NCBI GenBank assembly: GCA_002238765.1
Contig: MPMZ01000020.1
Span: 1 to 45,490, forward strand
Reading direction: 5' to 3'
DNA: 45,490 nucleotides
Origin: Nitrospira sp. bin75
GTDB taxonomy: Bacteria > Nitrospirota > Nitrospiria > Nitrospirales > UBA8639
This document shows, piece by piece, positions 1-8,131 of this stretch; the stretch's first letter is position 1, and every line of letters begins with the position of its first letter. Under the pieces are notes generated by a model that was not told the origin of the DNA, did not search any database, and worked only from the letters and a program-made list of their open reading frames with translations. The position numbers were made by a program, and so were the translations under genes.

Positions 1-104
1 AGGGAATGATGGGTGCCAAGGGAGGCTCTCTCCCTGGGGGCGAGGGGTTTAAGGACTGAGAGACGATTGTCGTGTATGTTGGCATTGGTCGTCAGATGAC
101 AACA

Positions 105-194
105 TGTACAAAAGTTGCAAATTGTTACAAATTTTACATATTGTACAATATGTACAAAACTTTACATTTTGTACAAAATATTACGAACTTTACA
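105..194. repeat. periodic TACA array, about 9.3-bp period
   Basis: TACA tetramers start at 107, 126, 135, 144, 153, 163, 172 and 191. The two missing steps are filled by TGCA at 116 and TACG at 182, so ten near-identical units follow each other at 9 or 10 bp intervals. Four units are the palindrome TGTACA (105, 142, 151, 170). The spaces are almost pure A/T. The pattern could be a cooperative operator array, an iteron-like array or a degenerated short tandem repeat. No binding protein is known to me for it. Confidence 0.75.
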
Positions 195-391
195 AAATTC
201 TGGAACTCTTAAGAACTAAAATCTTGAGAGAAGTGTGAAAATACTAAACATATGGACAAAACGCCACGAGAAACAGGCAGGATCAAAAGTTCTGGAAGTA
301 GGGGCGTACCAGGCCGCCGGCAACGGCTACGTGTCTTAACAAACTCTGTTTAATTCTGTTATTCTTTTTCGATTCCTCCCCCTCACCCTAC

Positions 392-418
392 CTTCTCCCT
401 CCAGGGGAGAGGGTTTTT
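392..418 (+). terminator. hairpin plus T-run, terminator or attenuator like
   Basis: An 8-bp stem (CTTCTCCC with GGGAGAGG, one G-T pair) closes a 5-nt loop and is followed by a short run of T at 414-418. It lies about 44 bases before the start codon at 462, so it could end upstream transcription or act as an attenuator of the PEP mutase gene. The GC-rich part also resembles a dispersed CCCTCTCCC/GGGAGAGGG repeat found again at 40193-40215, so it may be a repeat copy with no regulatory role. Confidence 0.4.
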
Positions 419-461
419 GAGAAAAGGATCGGGAGATGTTTTGCAGAATTGTTGAAACGTG

Positions 462-2096
462 ATGAACGAACTATCGACTCCTTCCAAAACCCGGCAATTC
501 AAGGGGCTCCTGCAGTCCGACCAATTGGAATTTCTCTGCGAGGCCCATAATGGGCTGAGCGCCAAGATCGTGGAGGAAGCGGGGTTTAAAGGCATCTGGG
601 CCAGCGGGCTGACGCTGTCCGCTCAATTCGGGGTGCGAGACAACAACGAAGCGAGTTGGACGCAAATCCTCGACCACCTGGAATTCATGTCCGACGCCAC
701 GCGAGTCCCCATCCTGCTCGACGGCGATACGGGCTACGGGAACTTCAACAACATGCAGCGCCTGATCCGGAAACTGGAACAGCGCCGGATCGCGGCCGTC
801 TGCATCGAAGACAAGCTCTTCCCCAAGACCAACAGTTTTTTGAAGGGTGAAACCCAGCCCATGGCCGACACCGACGAATTCTGCGGGAAAATCAAGGCCG
901 GCAAGGATGCCCAGACCGATGAGGATTTCTGCCTCATTGCCAGGGTTGAAGCCTTTATCTGCGGCTGGGGATTGGCCGAAGCCTTGCGACGGGCCGAGGC
1001 CTACCATCAGGCCGGCGCCGACGGCATCCTCATTCACAGCGCCCTGACGGTCCCCGACGAAATCCTGGCCTTCAAGCAGGAATGGGGTGATCGCTGCCCG
1101 GTGGTGATCGTGCCGACCAAGTATTACGCCACGCTCACGGACGTCTTCCGGCAGCATGGCTTTTCCCTGGTGATTTGGGCCAACCATCTCCTGCGCGCGG
1201 CCGTAACCGTCATGCAGAGAACGGCGCGCACCCTGAAAGAAAAAGAGAACCTGTTTTCGATTGAAGACAAAATTGCGCCGGTGGCAGAAATCTTCCGGCT
1301 TCAGGACGCCGCCGAACTCCAGGAGGCCGAGAAACGCTATCTCCCGCACAACGGCGCCGGCCTGGCCGGGATCGTCCTAGCCGCGTCCCGCGGGAACGAA
1401 CTCGGCGAACTGACGCAAGACAGGCCCAAAGCCATGGTGCCGATTCAGGGCCTGCCGATCCTGTCGCACATCGTCGATGCGTACAATGCCATCGGCATCA
1501 AGAATATTACCGTCGTCCGCGGCTATAAAAAGGAAGCCGTGTCCCTGCCCCACCTGACCTACGTCGACAACGACGATTTTGCCGAGACCGGGGAACTCGT
1601 CTCGCTCTTCAAGGCGCTGCAATCGAAGAACGGAGACTTTCAGGACACCATCATTTCGTATGGGGACGTGCTCTTCCACAAATACATTCCTCAGATCCTC
1701 TTTCAGGAACCCGACGATTGGGCGATCGTCGTGGACAGTGTCTGGGAAGGGAAAACTTCCTATACCCGGCTCGGGGGATTTGCGGAATGTACGGTGCCCA
1801 ATTCGAGAAAAGCGTTTAATGCCAAAATCCACCTCAAACAATTGGGGCGGGACGTGCAGCGGGAGTCCATTCACGGGGTGTGGATGGGCTTTTTGAAAGT
1901 ATCGGCAGGCGCGGCTGCGGAGTTACACGGTATTCTCGGGGACATGCTCGCCGATCCCGCCAACGGCAGAGCGGGCATGTCGCAATTATTTCAGGAATTG
2001 CTCAAACGGGACGTCCCGATACGCGTGCTCTACACGGTCGGGCACTGGCTGGACATCAACAGCCTCGACGACCTGATACAGGCCGGTCAATTTTAG
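462..2096 (+). CDS. aepX: phosphoenolpyruvate mutase fused to a nucleotidyltransferase
   Basis: The N-terminal ~290 residues match phosphoenolpyruvate mutase, which rearranges PEP to phosphonopyruvate, the C-P bond forming step of phosphonate biosynthesis. Visible motifs are [10 protein letters not shown] near residue 88 and [10 protein letters not shown] near residue 117, the second being the signature loop that separates mutases from isocitrate-lyase relatives. Residues ~302-545 are a sugar-phosphate-type nucleotidyltransferase (GIVLAASRG, then DRPKAMVPI), as in fusions proposed to make CMP-activated phosphonates. Start: GTG at 459 is directly followed by ATG at 462; I chose the ATG, and no strong ribosome site is visible for either. 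An aldo/keto reductase follows 18 bases downstream, so the two probably share a transcript. No phosphonopyruvate decarboxylase or transaminase is in the window. The mutase call is strong; the exact nucleotidyl acceptor is inference. Confidence 0.9.
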   Translation: MNELSTPSKTRQFKGLLQSDQLEFLCEAHNGLSAKIVEEAGFKGIWASGLTLSAQFGVRDNNEASWTQILDHLEFMSDATRVPILLDGDTGYGNFNNMQRLIRKLEQRRIAAVCIEDKLFPKTNSFLKGETQPMADTDEFCGKIKAGKDAQTDEDFCLIARVEAFICGWGLAEALRRAEAYHQAGADGILIHSALTVPDEILAFKQEWGDRCPVVIVPTKYYATLTDVFRQHGFSLVIWANHLLRAAVTVMQRTARTLKEKENLFSIEDKIAPVAEIFRLQDAAELQEAEKRYLPHNGAGLAGIVLAASRGNELGELTQDRPKAMVPIQGLPILSHIVDAYNAIGIKNITVVRGYKKEAVSLPHLTYVDNDDFAETGELVSLFKALQSKNGDFQDTIISYGDVLFHKYIPQILFQEPDDWAIVVDSVWEGKTSYTRLGGFAECTVPNSRKAFNAKIHLKQLGRDVQRESIHGVWMGFLKVSAGAAAELHGILGDMLADPANGRAGMSQLFQELLKRDVPIRVLYTVGHWLDINSLDDLIQAGQF

Positions 2097-2114
2097 ATGG
2101 ATTGAGGATCAATC

Positions 2115-2957
2115 ATGCAAAACATCACTGCACACAACGGCGTAGCCGTCCCCAACTTCATGTACGGCACGGCGTGGAAACAGGAGGACACGAGCCGGTA
2201 CGTACAATTGGCCGTCCAGGCCGGCTTTCGAGCCATCGATACCGCGAACCAGCTCATCCATTACCACGAGGCCCAGGTCGGAGAGGCCCTCCTGACGTTG
2301 GCGGAGCAAGGGGTCCCGCGGGATCAACTGTTTCTGCAAACCAAATTCACGCCCGTCTCGGGGCAGGACCATCGAACGCCCTATGACCCCAAAGCCCCCA
2401 TCGCCGAACAGGTCGCGCAATCATTTGAAAGCTCGCTCGAACACTTGCACACCGACTATATCGATTCCTTTATCCTGCACGGACCATACGGACGCTGGGA
2501 ACTCGAAGAAGAAGATTGGCAAGTCTGGGGAGCGCTCGAAAAACTGTATCAGGCAGGCCGGGTCAAGATGATCGGGGTCAGCAACGTCCAGGCCATTCAA
2601 TTGCAGTTGCTGTGCGAACTGGCCAACGTCAAACCCATGATCGTGCAGAACCGTTGCTACGCGGCATTGGGGTGGGACCGCGCCGTCCGGGACATCTGCC
2701 GGGCCCATCACGTCGTGTACCAGGGGTTTTCGCTGCTCACCGTGAATCAAGGGGTTCTCCTCGACCCGGAAGTCGGCGCCATCGCCACACGGATTCAAAC
2801 AGGACCCGCCCAAGTCATCTTTCGCTTTGCCCAGCAGGTGGGCATGCTCCCCTTGACCGGCACCACCAACGCGCAGCGCATGAAAGAAAATCTGGACATC
2901 GACCGCATGGACCTCTCCCGGGACGAAATCACCCGGATCGAGACGGTCGCAGAGTAG
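2115..2957 (+). CDS. aldo/keto reductase
   Basis: A 280-residue single-domain TIM-barrel oxidoreductase of the aldo/keto reductase superfamily, expected to reduce an aldehyde or ketone with NAD(P)H in the cytoplasm. The catalytic set is visible: Asp in AIDTANQ, Tyr in HYHEAQVGEAL, Lys in LQTKFT and His in ILHGPY. The DTANQ...HY arrangement, with a few extra residues before Tyr, is a subfamily variant of the usual DTAxxY. GVSN and the C-terminal PLTGTTN match cofactor-binding segments. A GAGG ribosome site at 2104-2107 supports ATG 2115. Its position 18 bases behind the PEP mutase fusion suggests action on a phosphonate aldehyde such as phosphonoacetaldehyde, but the known reductases of that step are iron alcohol dehydrogenases, so this is only inference. 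Confidence 0.85.
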   Translation: MQNITAHNGVAVPNFMYGTAWKQEDTSRYVQLAVQAGFRAIDTANQLIHYHEAQVGEALLTLAEQGVPRDQLFLQTKFTPVSGQDHRTPYDPKAPIAEQVAQSFESSLEHLHTDYIDSFILHGPYGRWELEEEDWQVWGALEKLYQAGRVKMIGVSNVQAIQLQLLCELANVKPMIVQNRCYAALGWDRAVRDICRAHHVVYQGFSLLTVNQGVLLDPEVGAIATRIQTGPAQVIFRFAQQVGMLPLTGTTNAQRMKENLDIDRMDLSRDEITRIETVAE

Positions 2958-2991
2958 ACAGGAAACACTTCAAAAAAGGATGCGTCACCAT

Positions 2992-4080
2992 ATGAGACGG
3001 ACGTTCTTGCTTGCACTCTGTGCCGTGGTGTTCTCCGCGACCGCGACGCCGGCCCAGGAAGGACACGGCATTCCCGGCGTCCCGTTTCAGGTGTTCCTGA
3101 AGCAAGGCCAAGGAGAAACCATCCCGGAGACCGTGGCGGACGGCGCCGTCAAGACCGTGGTCGAGGCCTTCGGGATCCTGGTCCGGGACCGCTCGCAACA
3201 CCAACGATTCGACCAAGCCCTCACGAACGATCTTCTGCAAGAGGTCGTGATCGAACCAAGGGTGCTGAACCGGGACGGCAAGGAATTTCCGTTTCTCGTC
3301 GCCAGGACCAAGCAAAAAGGCAAGGTCAATCTCCTGATCAACGCCATGAGACTCAGGGAAGATGGATACCTCGGGCAGCCGGCCGCCCTCGCCCCGAGAT
3401 TGGCAAAAGAATTTCAATGGGTCATCAGTAAAGCCGCCACCAACGCCGCCCGCAGGGGGCGCCTGCTGAAACGCGACCTGAAACGCGCGCCCATTGCCAC
3501 CAACGCCGAGATCAAACAGATGGCGCCGGAGGAACGCACGGAAACCTTGCAAGCGCTATTGGACACCTACATACAAACGGTAGATGCCTATGGCAGTCTG
3601 GTGGATCAACCCTATTATGAAATGGGAACCACGACCCTGACGAAACCCGAGCAGGTGGACTCGACCATCAAACTATATGACATTCGCATCCGGCACGCCC
3701 TCCGGTTGATCGCGAGCGATCCCTACTTCTGGGACAACACCCAAAAAGCCGTTCGCAGCCTGCTGAACGGGAAAGTCTGGCACGTCCTGATGGCCAAAAT
3801 CGACGAACGGGATTGGACGACAAGAACACGCGTGGTGCCGGAAGACAAGGCCGTCACGGTTGGGGAACGCGGCAAGGTCATTCAACCCGCGAAGATTCTC
3901 GTGAATTACCACCGAGCCGTGGAGCCGAAGGAAGAATTATATCGTCAGACGCAGGGGCTTCCCATGGGTGCGTTATCCGCAGAACAACTTGCCCGGGTGA
4001 TCGCTTGGGAAATCCAGAGCCAGATCACCGAAAAATCGTTGCGGGGCCACGTGGCCCAGGACGAACAAACCGCCCCGTAG
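2992..4080 (+). CDS. exported protein of unknown function
   Basis: A 362-residue protein I do not recognise. Starting at ATG 2992 it opens with a typical Sec signal (MRRTFLLALCAVVF, cleavage likely after TPAQ near residue 19), so the mature protein should be periplasmic or secreted. The rest is hydrophilic, mixed charged and largely helical in appearance, with no transmembrane segment, heme motif or catalytic signature I can name. An upstream in-frame ATG at 2980 exists, but the AAGG at 2976-2979 is properly spaced only for 2992. It follows the aldo/keto reductase by 34 bases and may be in the same transcript. A REP-like hairpin begins immediately after its stop codon. Confidence 0.6.
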   Translation: MRRTFLLALCAVVFSATATPAQEGHGIPGVPFQVFLKQGQGETIPETVADGAVKTVVEAFGILVRDRSQHQRFDQALTNDLLQEVVIEPRVLNRDGKEFPFLVARTKQKGKVNLLINAMRLREDGYLGQPAALAPRLAKEFQWVISKAATNAARRGRLLKRDLKRAPIATNAEIKQMAPEERTETLQALLDTYIQTVDAYGSLVDQPYYEMGTTTLTKPEQVDSTIKLYDIRIRHALRLIASDPYFWDNTQKAVRSLLNGKVWHVLMAKIDERDWTTRTRVVPEDKAVTVGERGKVIQPAKILVNYHRAVEPKEELYRQTQGLPMGALSAEQLARVIAWEIQSQITEKSLRGHVAQDEQTAP

Positions 4081-4164
4081 GTCGGGTTCGCCGCAGGCGT
4101 AACCCGACAATCCCGAACCGCGACAATCAGCCCAAACCGTCGGATGACGCTCCGCTCATCCGAC
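4081..4164. repeat. pair of REP-like hairpins
   Basis: Two imperfect palindromes lie head to tail between convergent genes. The first (4081-4108) pairs GTCGGGTT with AACCCGAC. The second (4139-4164) pairs GTCGGATGA with TCATCCGAC around a short loop. The second type recurs at 17177-17204, and the first type, split by an inserted repeat, at 26902-26951. This is the look of bacterial REP/BIME elements. They may also stabilise or end the transcripts of the two convergent genes. Confidence 0.65.
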
Positions 4165-4177
4165 CTGCAGCTACATT

Positions 4178-5098
4178 TCATCGGATGCCCGCCCGGTCAC
4201 GGTACACCGACAGGTACACGGTATCGGCTTGCTTCCGGCTCCATGGAAACCGGTACAAGGTCCTGATCTGACTTGAGTACTGTCCGATATTGGCCTGCTG
4301 CCAGAGTCCCTTTTCAAAATATCGCCTGCCTTCCTGCTCCCTGAGAAATCCCGCAACCCGCTCTTCCGCAAAAAAATCCACGGCCCAACTGTTCGTCCAC
4401 GTAGGTCGACACTGCCGGACGCAGTCATCCACCCGGTAAAGCAGGGCTTGCACCTGTTCCAGGTCGGCCATCACGGTTTCGCCGGTAAGGAGAAAAAGCA
4501 CCTCATGGCCTTGGGGAACGTCGATGAAACCGATCTGGCGTTCCAACCGCCTGCAAGCCGGCTCATCCACGGCATACACGTCCGGCTCGCCGGGATCATC
4601 TTTGGGAATGAGAATGGTGCGGGGAGAATCCTGTTCACACTTCAGGTGCAACGAAGGATGGGAACATTCCCACTCGAGCCGGAGACCAAACAGCTTGACG
4701 TCCTCCAACAGGGTCGGAATCCGCTGGTTCAGGACCAGCTTCCCTTGGACCGACTCGCCCGGGACCAGACGGATACTGCGTGACCCGAACTTGCCGGGGA
4801 ACGACTCTTGCTGAATGGGACTGAGTCGAGCATCCATGCGAAACGCCCAGAGCCACCCGGCATCATTCGGGGGAAGCCACGGCAGATCCCGGAGATTCAC
4901 GGTAAGGGGGTCAGGGTTGTCATTGGTCAGATGAACGTGAATTTCGTAGACCCGTGCCATGGGCTTCTTCAGAAACACGTCCATGGCCAATGACACGAGA
5001 GGTTCCTGATCAGGCTCTGCGGCCTGGCCAAACAAGGCGGATGGAAAGCCCGGCCACCAGAGACATGTCACACAGAACACGCACAGGATTCGTTTCAT
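4178..5098 (-). CDS. exported protein of unknown function
   Basis: About 306 residues with a signal sequence (MKRILCVFCVTCLWW..., possible cleavage after GQA). No family is recognised. The mature part has beta-rich stretches and four conserved-looking cysteines in the second half (ECSHPS, KCEQ, ACRR and the CVRQC pair), so disulfides in the periplasm are possible. The segment around VYEIHVHLTNDNPDPLTV looks like an immunoglobulin-like beta sandwich, which is inference only. Start choice is uncertain: ATG 5098 gives the cleanest signal peptide, while TTG 5110 or GTG 5116 are alternatives, and a GGAG at 5117-5120 fits TTG 5110 best. The MITE copy at 5134 sits just upstream and may supply or interrupt its promoter. 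Confidence 0.55.
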   Translation of the reverse strand: MKRILCVFCVTCLWWPGFPSALFGQAAEPDQEPLVSLAMDVFLKKPMARVYEIHVHLTNDNPDPLTVNLRDLPWLPPNDAGWLWAFRMDARLSPIQQESFPGKFGSRSIRLVPGESVQGKLVLNQRIPTLLEDVKLFGLRLEWECSHPSLHLKCEQDSPRTILIPKDDPGEPDVYAVDEPACRRLERQIGFIDVPQGHEVLFLLTGETVMADLEQVQALLYRVDDCVRQCRPTWTNSWAVDFFAEERVAGFLREQEGRRYFEKGLWQQANIGQYSSQIRTLYRFPWSRKQADTVYLSVYRDRAGIR

Positions 5099-5133
5099 GG
5101 GGATAGTCAATGCCACTCCAAATTTGTCATTCT

Positions 5134-5410
5134 TGTATGTGTTCAGTCATTCGTTGACAGAATGAGGAACTGCCCACAAAGTGGAAACCAGAAAGAAGGG
5201 CTCTCTTTTCCCTCCCCTTTGTAAGGGGAGGCCGAGCTAGGCATGCCCCCGCAAAAGCGGGGGTGGGGTAGAGCCACGCGTCCATGGGGCATAGAGTTGC
5301 GCTGTTCCTGCCACATCTTTCTACCTCCCCTTGCCCCTCCTTACAAAGGAGGGGAACTGAGGCACAGAAGGAGACAGCGGAACGTGTCAATGAATGGCTG
5401 AACATTTACA
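5134..5410 (+). mobile_element. MITE-like element, copy 1
   Basis: A 277-bp element without a transposase gene. Its ends are imperfect inverted repeats of about 26 bp, beginning TGTATGTGTTCAGTCATTCG on the left and, read inward, TGTAAATGTTCAGCCATTCA on the right. It is flanked by a 5-bp direct duplication ATTCT (5129-5133 and 5411-5415). Inside are CTCCCCTTTGTAAGGGGAG-type palindromes and, only in this copy, a perfect CCCCCGC-AAAA-GCGGGGG hairpin (5246-5263). It is closely similar to copy 2 (16867-17115) and more distantly to copy 3 (14137-14379). Confidence 0.8.
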
Positions 5411-5421
5411 ATTCTGAGCTT

Positions 5422-5509
5422 ATCCTGAACGGAGAGAAGGACCTAGCGAAGACTCTCTCGCTCAACGACCGAAGGCCAGAAAAAGCAGAGCCTTCGTTTC
5501 GCTCAGGAT
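5422..5509. repeat. dispersed inverted-repeat element
   Basis: The two ends are imperfect inverted repeats: ATCCTGAACGGAGAGAAGG on the left and, as reverse complement, ATCCTGAGCGAAACGAAGG on the right. No coding content is seen in its 88 bp. A related fragment, CCTGAGCGTAGTCGAAGG, lies inside a REP-like element at 26923-26940. It directly follows the right flank of MITE copy 1. Confidence 0.5.
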
Positions 5510-5650
5510 GACAGCCCAGAGCCATTCTTTCATCCTTTCTCTACGCTATGGTACATTAAATTAAAGATGACTCGTGCAAAAATCTTCACTCCCCAAGTGG
5601 CATTTGTTTTCTTCATGAATGAACACGCTATCAAAGGATCTTCCGAATGG

Positions 5651-7360
5651 ATGGTGAAAAGTACCCTCAAGGTCATGCTTTGTGTCGCGCTGCTCTGGTC
5701 CGCAACGACGCAGGCATTCGCCGTCGAACCACCGGACGAGGCGATCGGCGAGATCGCCGGTCTCGCGGAAGCCGAGTGGATGGACGGCGCCCCCAACCGT
5801 GCGTTGCACATTCTGGAACCTGCGCTTCGAGCCCATCCGGATGACGTCAGGCTGCAAAAATTACGCGCGGACGTTCTGGCCACGGCGTCCCGTCGCCACC
5901 AGGAAGCCGTCGAAGCCTATGACGTGATCCTCAAGACGACCCCGGAGGCCTTGGAGGTCCACTGGGCCAAATGGAGCGTGTTGCTCCGGGCGGGACAACA
6001 CGATCACGCCATCGCCGAATTTCAACGGATCGCCCAACTGGATGCGAAGAATCCCATCGTGGCCCTCCGGCTGGCGCAGGAACTCCGAAAAATCGACCGC
6101 CTGGAGGAATCCCTGGAGTGGTATGAAAAAGCCGTGGCCATGATTCCGGACATGCCGGGATGGCGGATGGCACTCGCCCGGGCCAAGCTGGACGTCCTGG
6201 ATGGGCGTGGGGCGCGCGACGAAGTCGAGCACGTCCTGCGAATCGTGGACCCTGGTTCTCCCGAAGAAGCGGCCGCCCATAGCCTGAGGGAAGTGATCTA
6301 TGGCGCCACCAAAGAGCGGGGCCGGCGCTTCGAACCCATCCTGAGCCCCAGAGGCACCGCGGCGGAGCGCAAAGCCTGGTCCGCCATTCGCGCTGACGCG
6401 TGGAGACTCTTCGACGCGGGTCGCTATACAGAGGCCGAACCGGTCTATCGAAAGCTTCTGGCCCTCAAACCCGACGATTACGCCGCGACCCATGAACTCG
6501 GGATGACCTTACTGGGGCTTGACCGGTGCGAGGAAGCCATCGAGGTCTTTGCCAGCATGTCCACGATGGACCCATCGGACGAAGTCTACGCGGATGCGTT
6601 CTTTCGAGTCGGCCGCTGTTTGATGAAAATGGAAAAATGGACGGAAGCTCTTCCCTATTTTGAACTCCTCTATGAAGCCGCGCTCGATTTCGAAGAACGC
6701 ACCAAGGATGCTCCGCCCAAGGCCGACATCAGGGTGCTGAACACGGAAACCCTGGCCGTATGGGTCAAACGGGTAAAAGACCGCATTCCCGCCGACGCCA
6801 TCCCGGAGCCGGATGAGGCTATCCCCGCCGTGGCCCCCGATACCCCGGCGCCCCTGACCGAGGACGAACTCTATGAAAAGATCGCCAGAGAGGAGTTGCA
6901 CCCCCAGAAACAGATCTACACCAGAGCGTCCCTGATGGGGCGGGATGCCGATTTCAGCATGTTCCGCTTCGTCATCCCGGCCAACCGCGTCATGCGGGAC
7001 GATCGACCCACCGGCACCCATGAATTTATCCCCATCGAGCCGCACGACACGTTTCCGGATACCCAGGAAGACATTTATCTGGTGTTCGGACTCGTCACCG
7101 CCTCCTTCGCTGAGATGCCGCTCAGCGCGGAGTGTTTCATCGAAACGCCGAAGCCGAACGCGAATCAGATCCCATGGGCCCGGGACCACGTCATCATGAA
7201 TATGGGTGACCAGACCGGGTACTTTATCGTCACCCAGCCCGAATCAGGCTGGACACCCGGACTTCACCGGTGCGGGTTGTACGTCGGCAGTGAACTGTCG
7301 GCCTATACGCACGCGGACGAGATCCGGTTTCGCATCATCCAACCTCCGCAAGCTTCGTGA
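5651..7360 (+). CDS. periplasmic TPR-repeat protein
   Basis: About 569 residues. A signal peptide (MVKSTLKVMLCVALLWSATT..., cleavage near AFA) is followed by several tetratricopeptide-like repeats (for example HQEAVEAYDVILKTTPEALE, HAIAEFQRIAQLDAKNP, YTEAEPVYRKLLALKPDDYA), then an acidic proline-rich linker and a C-terminal beta-rich domain of ~140 residues. Such proteins are usually scaffolds; no partner is identified. ATG 5651 is chosen because it begins the signal sequence and has AAAGGA about 11 bases upstream; an open frame continues to 5567 but would bury the signal. The HpnM-like gene follows after 120 bases on the same strand. The sequence contains GCGGCCGC at 6269-6276, the NotI site, relevant to the restriction gene at the right edge. 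Confidence 0.75.
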   Translation: MVKSTLKVMLCVALLWSATTQAFAVEPPDEAIGEIAGLAEAEWMDGAPNRALHILEPALRAHPDDVRLQKLRADVLATASRRHQEAVEAYDVILKTTPEALEVHWAKWSVLLRAGQHDHAIAEFQRIAQLDAKNPIVALRLAQELRKIDRLEESLEWYEKAVAMIPDMPGWRMALARAKLDVLDGRGARDEVEHVLRIVDPGSPEEAAAHSLREVIYGATKERGRRFEPILSPRGTAAERKAWSAIRADAWRLFDAGRYTEAEPVYRKLLALKPDDYAATHELGMTLLGLDRCEEAIEVFASMSTMDPSDEVYADAFFRVGRCLMKMEKWTEALPYFELLYEAALDFEERTKDAPPKADIRVLNTETLAVWVKRVKDRIPADAIPEPDEAIPAVAPDTPAPLTEDELYEKIAREELHPQKQIYTRASLMGRDADFSMFRFVIPANRVMRDDRPTGTHEFIPIEPHDTFPDTQEDIYLVFGLVTASFAEMPLSAECFIETPKPNANQIPWARDHVIMNMGDQTGYFIVTQPESGWTPGLHRCGLYVGSELSAYTHADEIRFRIIQPPQAS

Positions 7361-7480
7361 CCGACGCAGCCGGACATTGTCATGTACACGCATGGTTCCC
7401 TTCGCTTGCCGGGACGAAACGCAATCTGGTAATCATCGTGCGGCGTTGACCTTGCCGATCCCATCGAACCTGACCAACGG

Positions 7481-8098
7481 ATGATTACAATCTGGAACAC
7501 ACACCTCGTGGGCGCCGTCGTCTTTCTGATGGCGTGGGGATACGGCGTCACCACCTTCGCCGGGGAAGCCACGACCGTCGTGACCGAACTCCAAGCATCG
7601 ATCATGACCATTATGAAAGACGGACGCAATCTCGGCTACACGGGTCGCTATCACACCGTCTCCCCTACGGTCGAAAAAACTCACGACCTCGCCACGATCG
7701 CACGGCTAGTCGTCGGGAGACATTGGAAAGGATTCGATGCGAGCCAGAAATCCACCTTCGTCGAGACGTTCAGAAACCTGAGCATTTCCATGTACGCGGG
7801 ACGGTTCAAGGACTATGGAGGCGAGCGGTTCGACATTCTTTCGGAAACCGCCTTGAAAAGAGGAAATCGCAAACTGGTCACGAGCCACTTTGTGAAATCC
7901 GACGGTGAGAACATCACGTTCAACTACATCCTGCACCAGGTGCATGACGAGTGGAAAATCATCAGTGTCAGCGTCAACGGCGTCAGCGATCTGGCCTTGA
8001 AACGTGCCGAGTACGGTGGCATTCTGCGAAAGGACGGCTTCCCGACCCTCATCGAACGCCTGAAATCCCAAATCGAAAAAAACGCACATGGACTCTAA
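7481..8098 (+). CDS. MlaC/HpnM-like phospholipid-binding periplasmic protein
   Basis: A 205-residue exported protein of the toluene-tolerance Ttg2D/MlaC family (PF05494). It has an N-terminal hydrophobic signal (AVVFLMAWGYGVTTFAG) and the family pattern: a segment like LATIARLVVGRHWKGFDASQ, then FVETFRNLSISMYAGRF and a C-terminal WKIISVSVNGVSDLALKRAE. MlaC shuttles phospholipids across the periplasm; the HpnM branch is linked to hopanoid synthesis. The nearby HpnN-type transporter (11462-14122) favours the HpnM reading. mlaA starts 33 bases downstream on the same strand, so the two likely form a lipid-transport unit. No mlaD, mlaE or mlaF gene is in the window. Confidence 0.85.
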   Translation: MITIWNTHLVGAVVFLMAWGYGVTTFAGEATTVVTELQASIMTIMKDGRNLGYTGRYHTVSPTVEKTHDLATIARLVVGRHWKGFDASQKSTFVETFRNLSISMYAGRFKDYGGERFDILSETALKRGNRKLVTSHFVKSDGENITFNYILHQVHDEWKIISVSVNGVSDLALKRAEYGGILRKDGFPTLIERLKSQIEKNAHGL

Positions 8099-8131
8099 CC
8101 CGCATACGCGTCCTGAATCTCCGGTGGCTTG

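Larger units (their letters stand above)
1..458. other. gene-free leader region upstream of the PEP mutase gene
   Basis: No credible coding region is seen in the first 458 bases. The stretch holds an AT-rich periodic array (about 105-194) and a GC-rich hairpin followed by a T-run (392-418), both listed separately. The remaining sequence shows no tRNA-like or protein-like signal. The gene upstream of the window is unknown, so it is not clear whether this region belongs to that gene's 3' side or only to the 5' side of the gene at 462. Confidence 0.6.
5117..5650. other. intergenic region made of mobile repeats
   Basis: No real gene is seen between the two divergent genes. The region is occupied by a MITE-like element (5134-5410) and an inverted-repeat element (5422-5509). 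Apparent reading frames here, including one encoding PLLCKEGQGEV, are products of the repeats. The rest, 5510-5650, holds the ribosome-site region of the gene at 5651 (AAAGGA at 5634-5639). Confidence 0.7.

Noticed and set aside
471-1349. Minus-strand 292-codon open frame
   Set aside because: It is antisense to the PEP mutase, whose motifs are unambiguous.
5127-5405. Open frame encoding a 92-residue peptide with PLLCKEGQGEV
   Set aside because: It lies wholly inside MITE copy 1; the same peptide recurs in copy 2 and reflects repeat DNA, not a gene.
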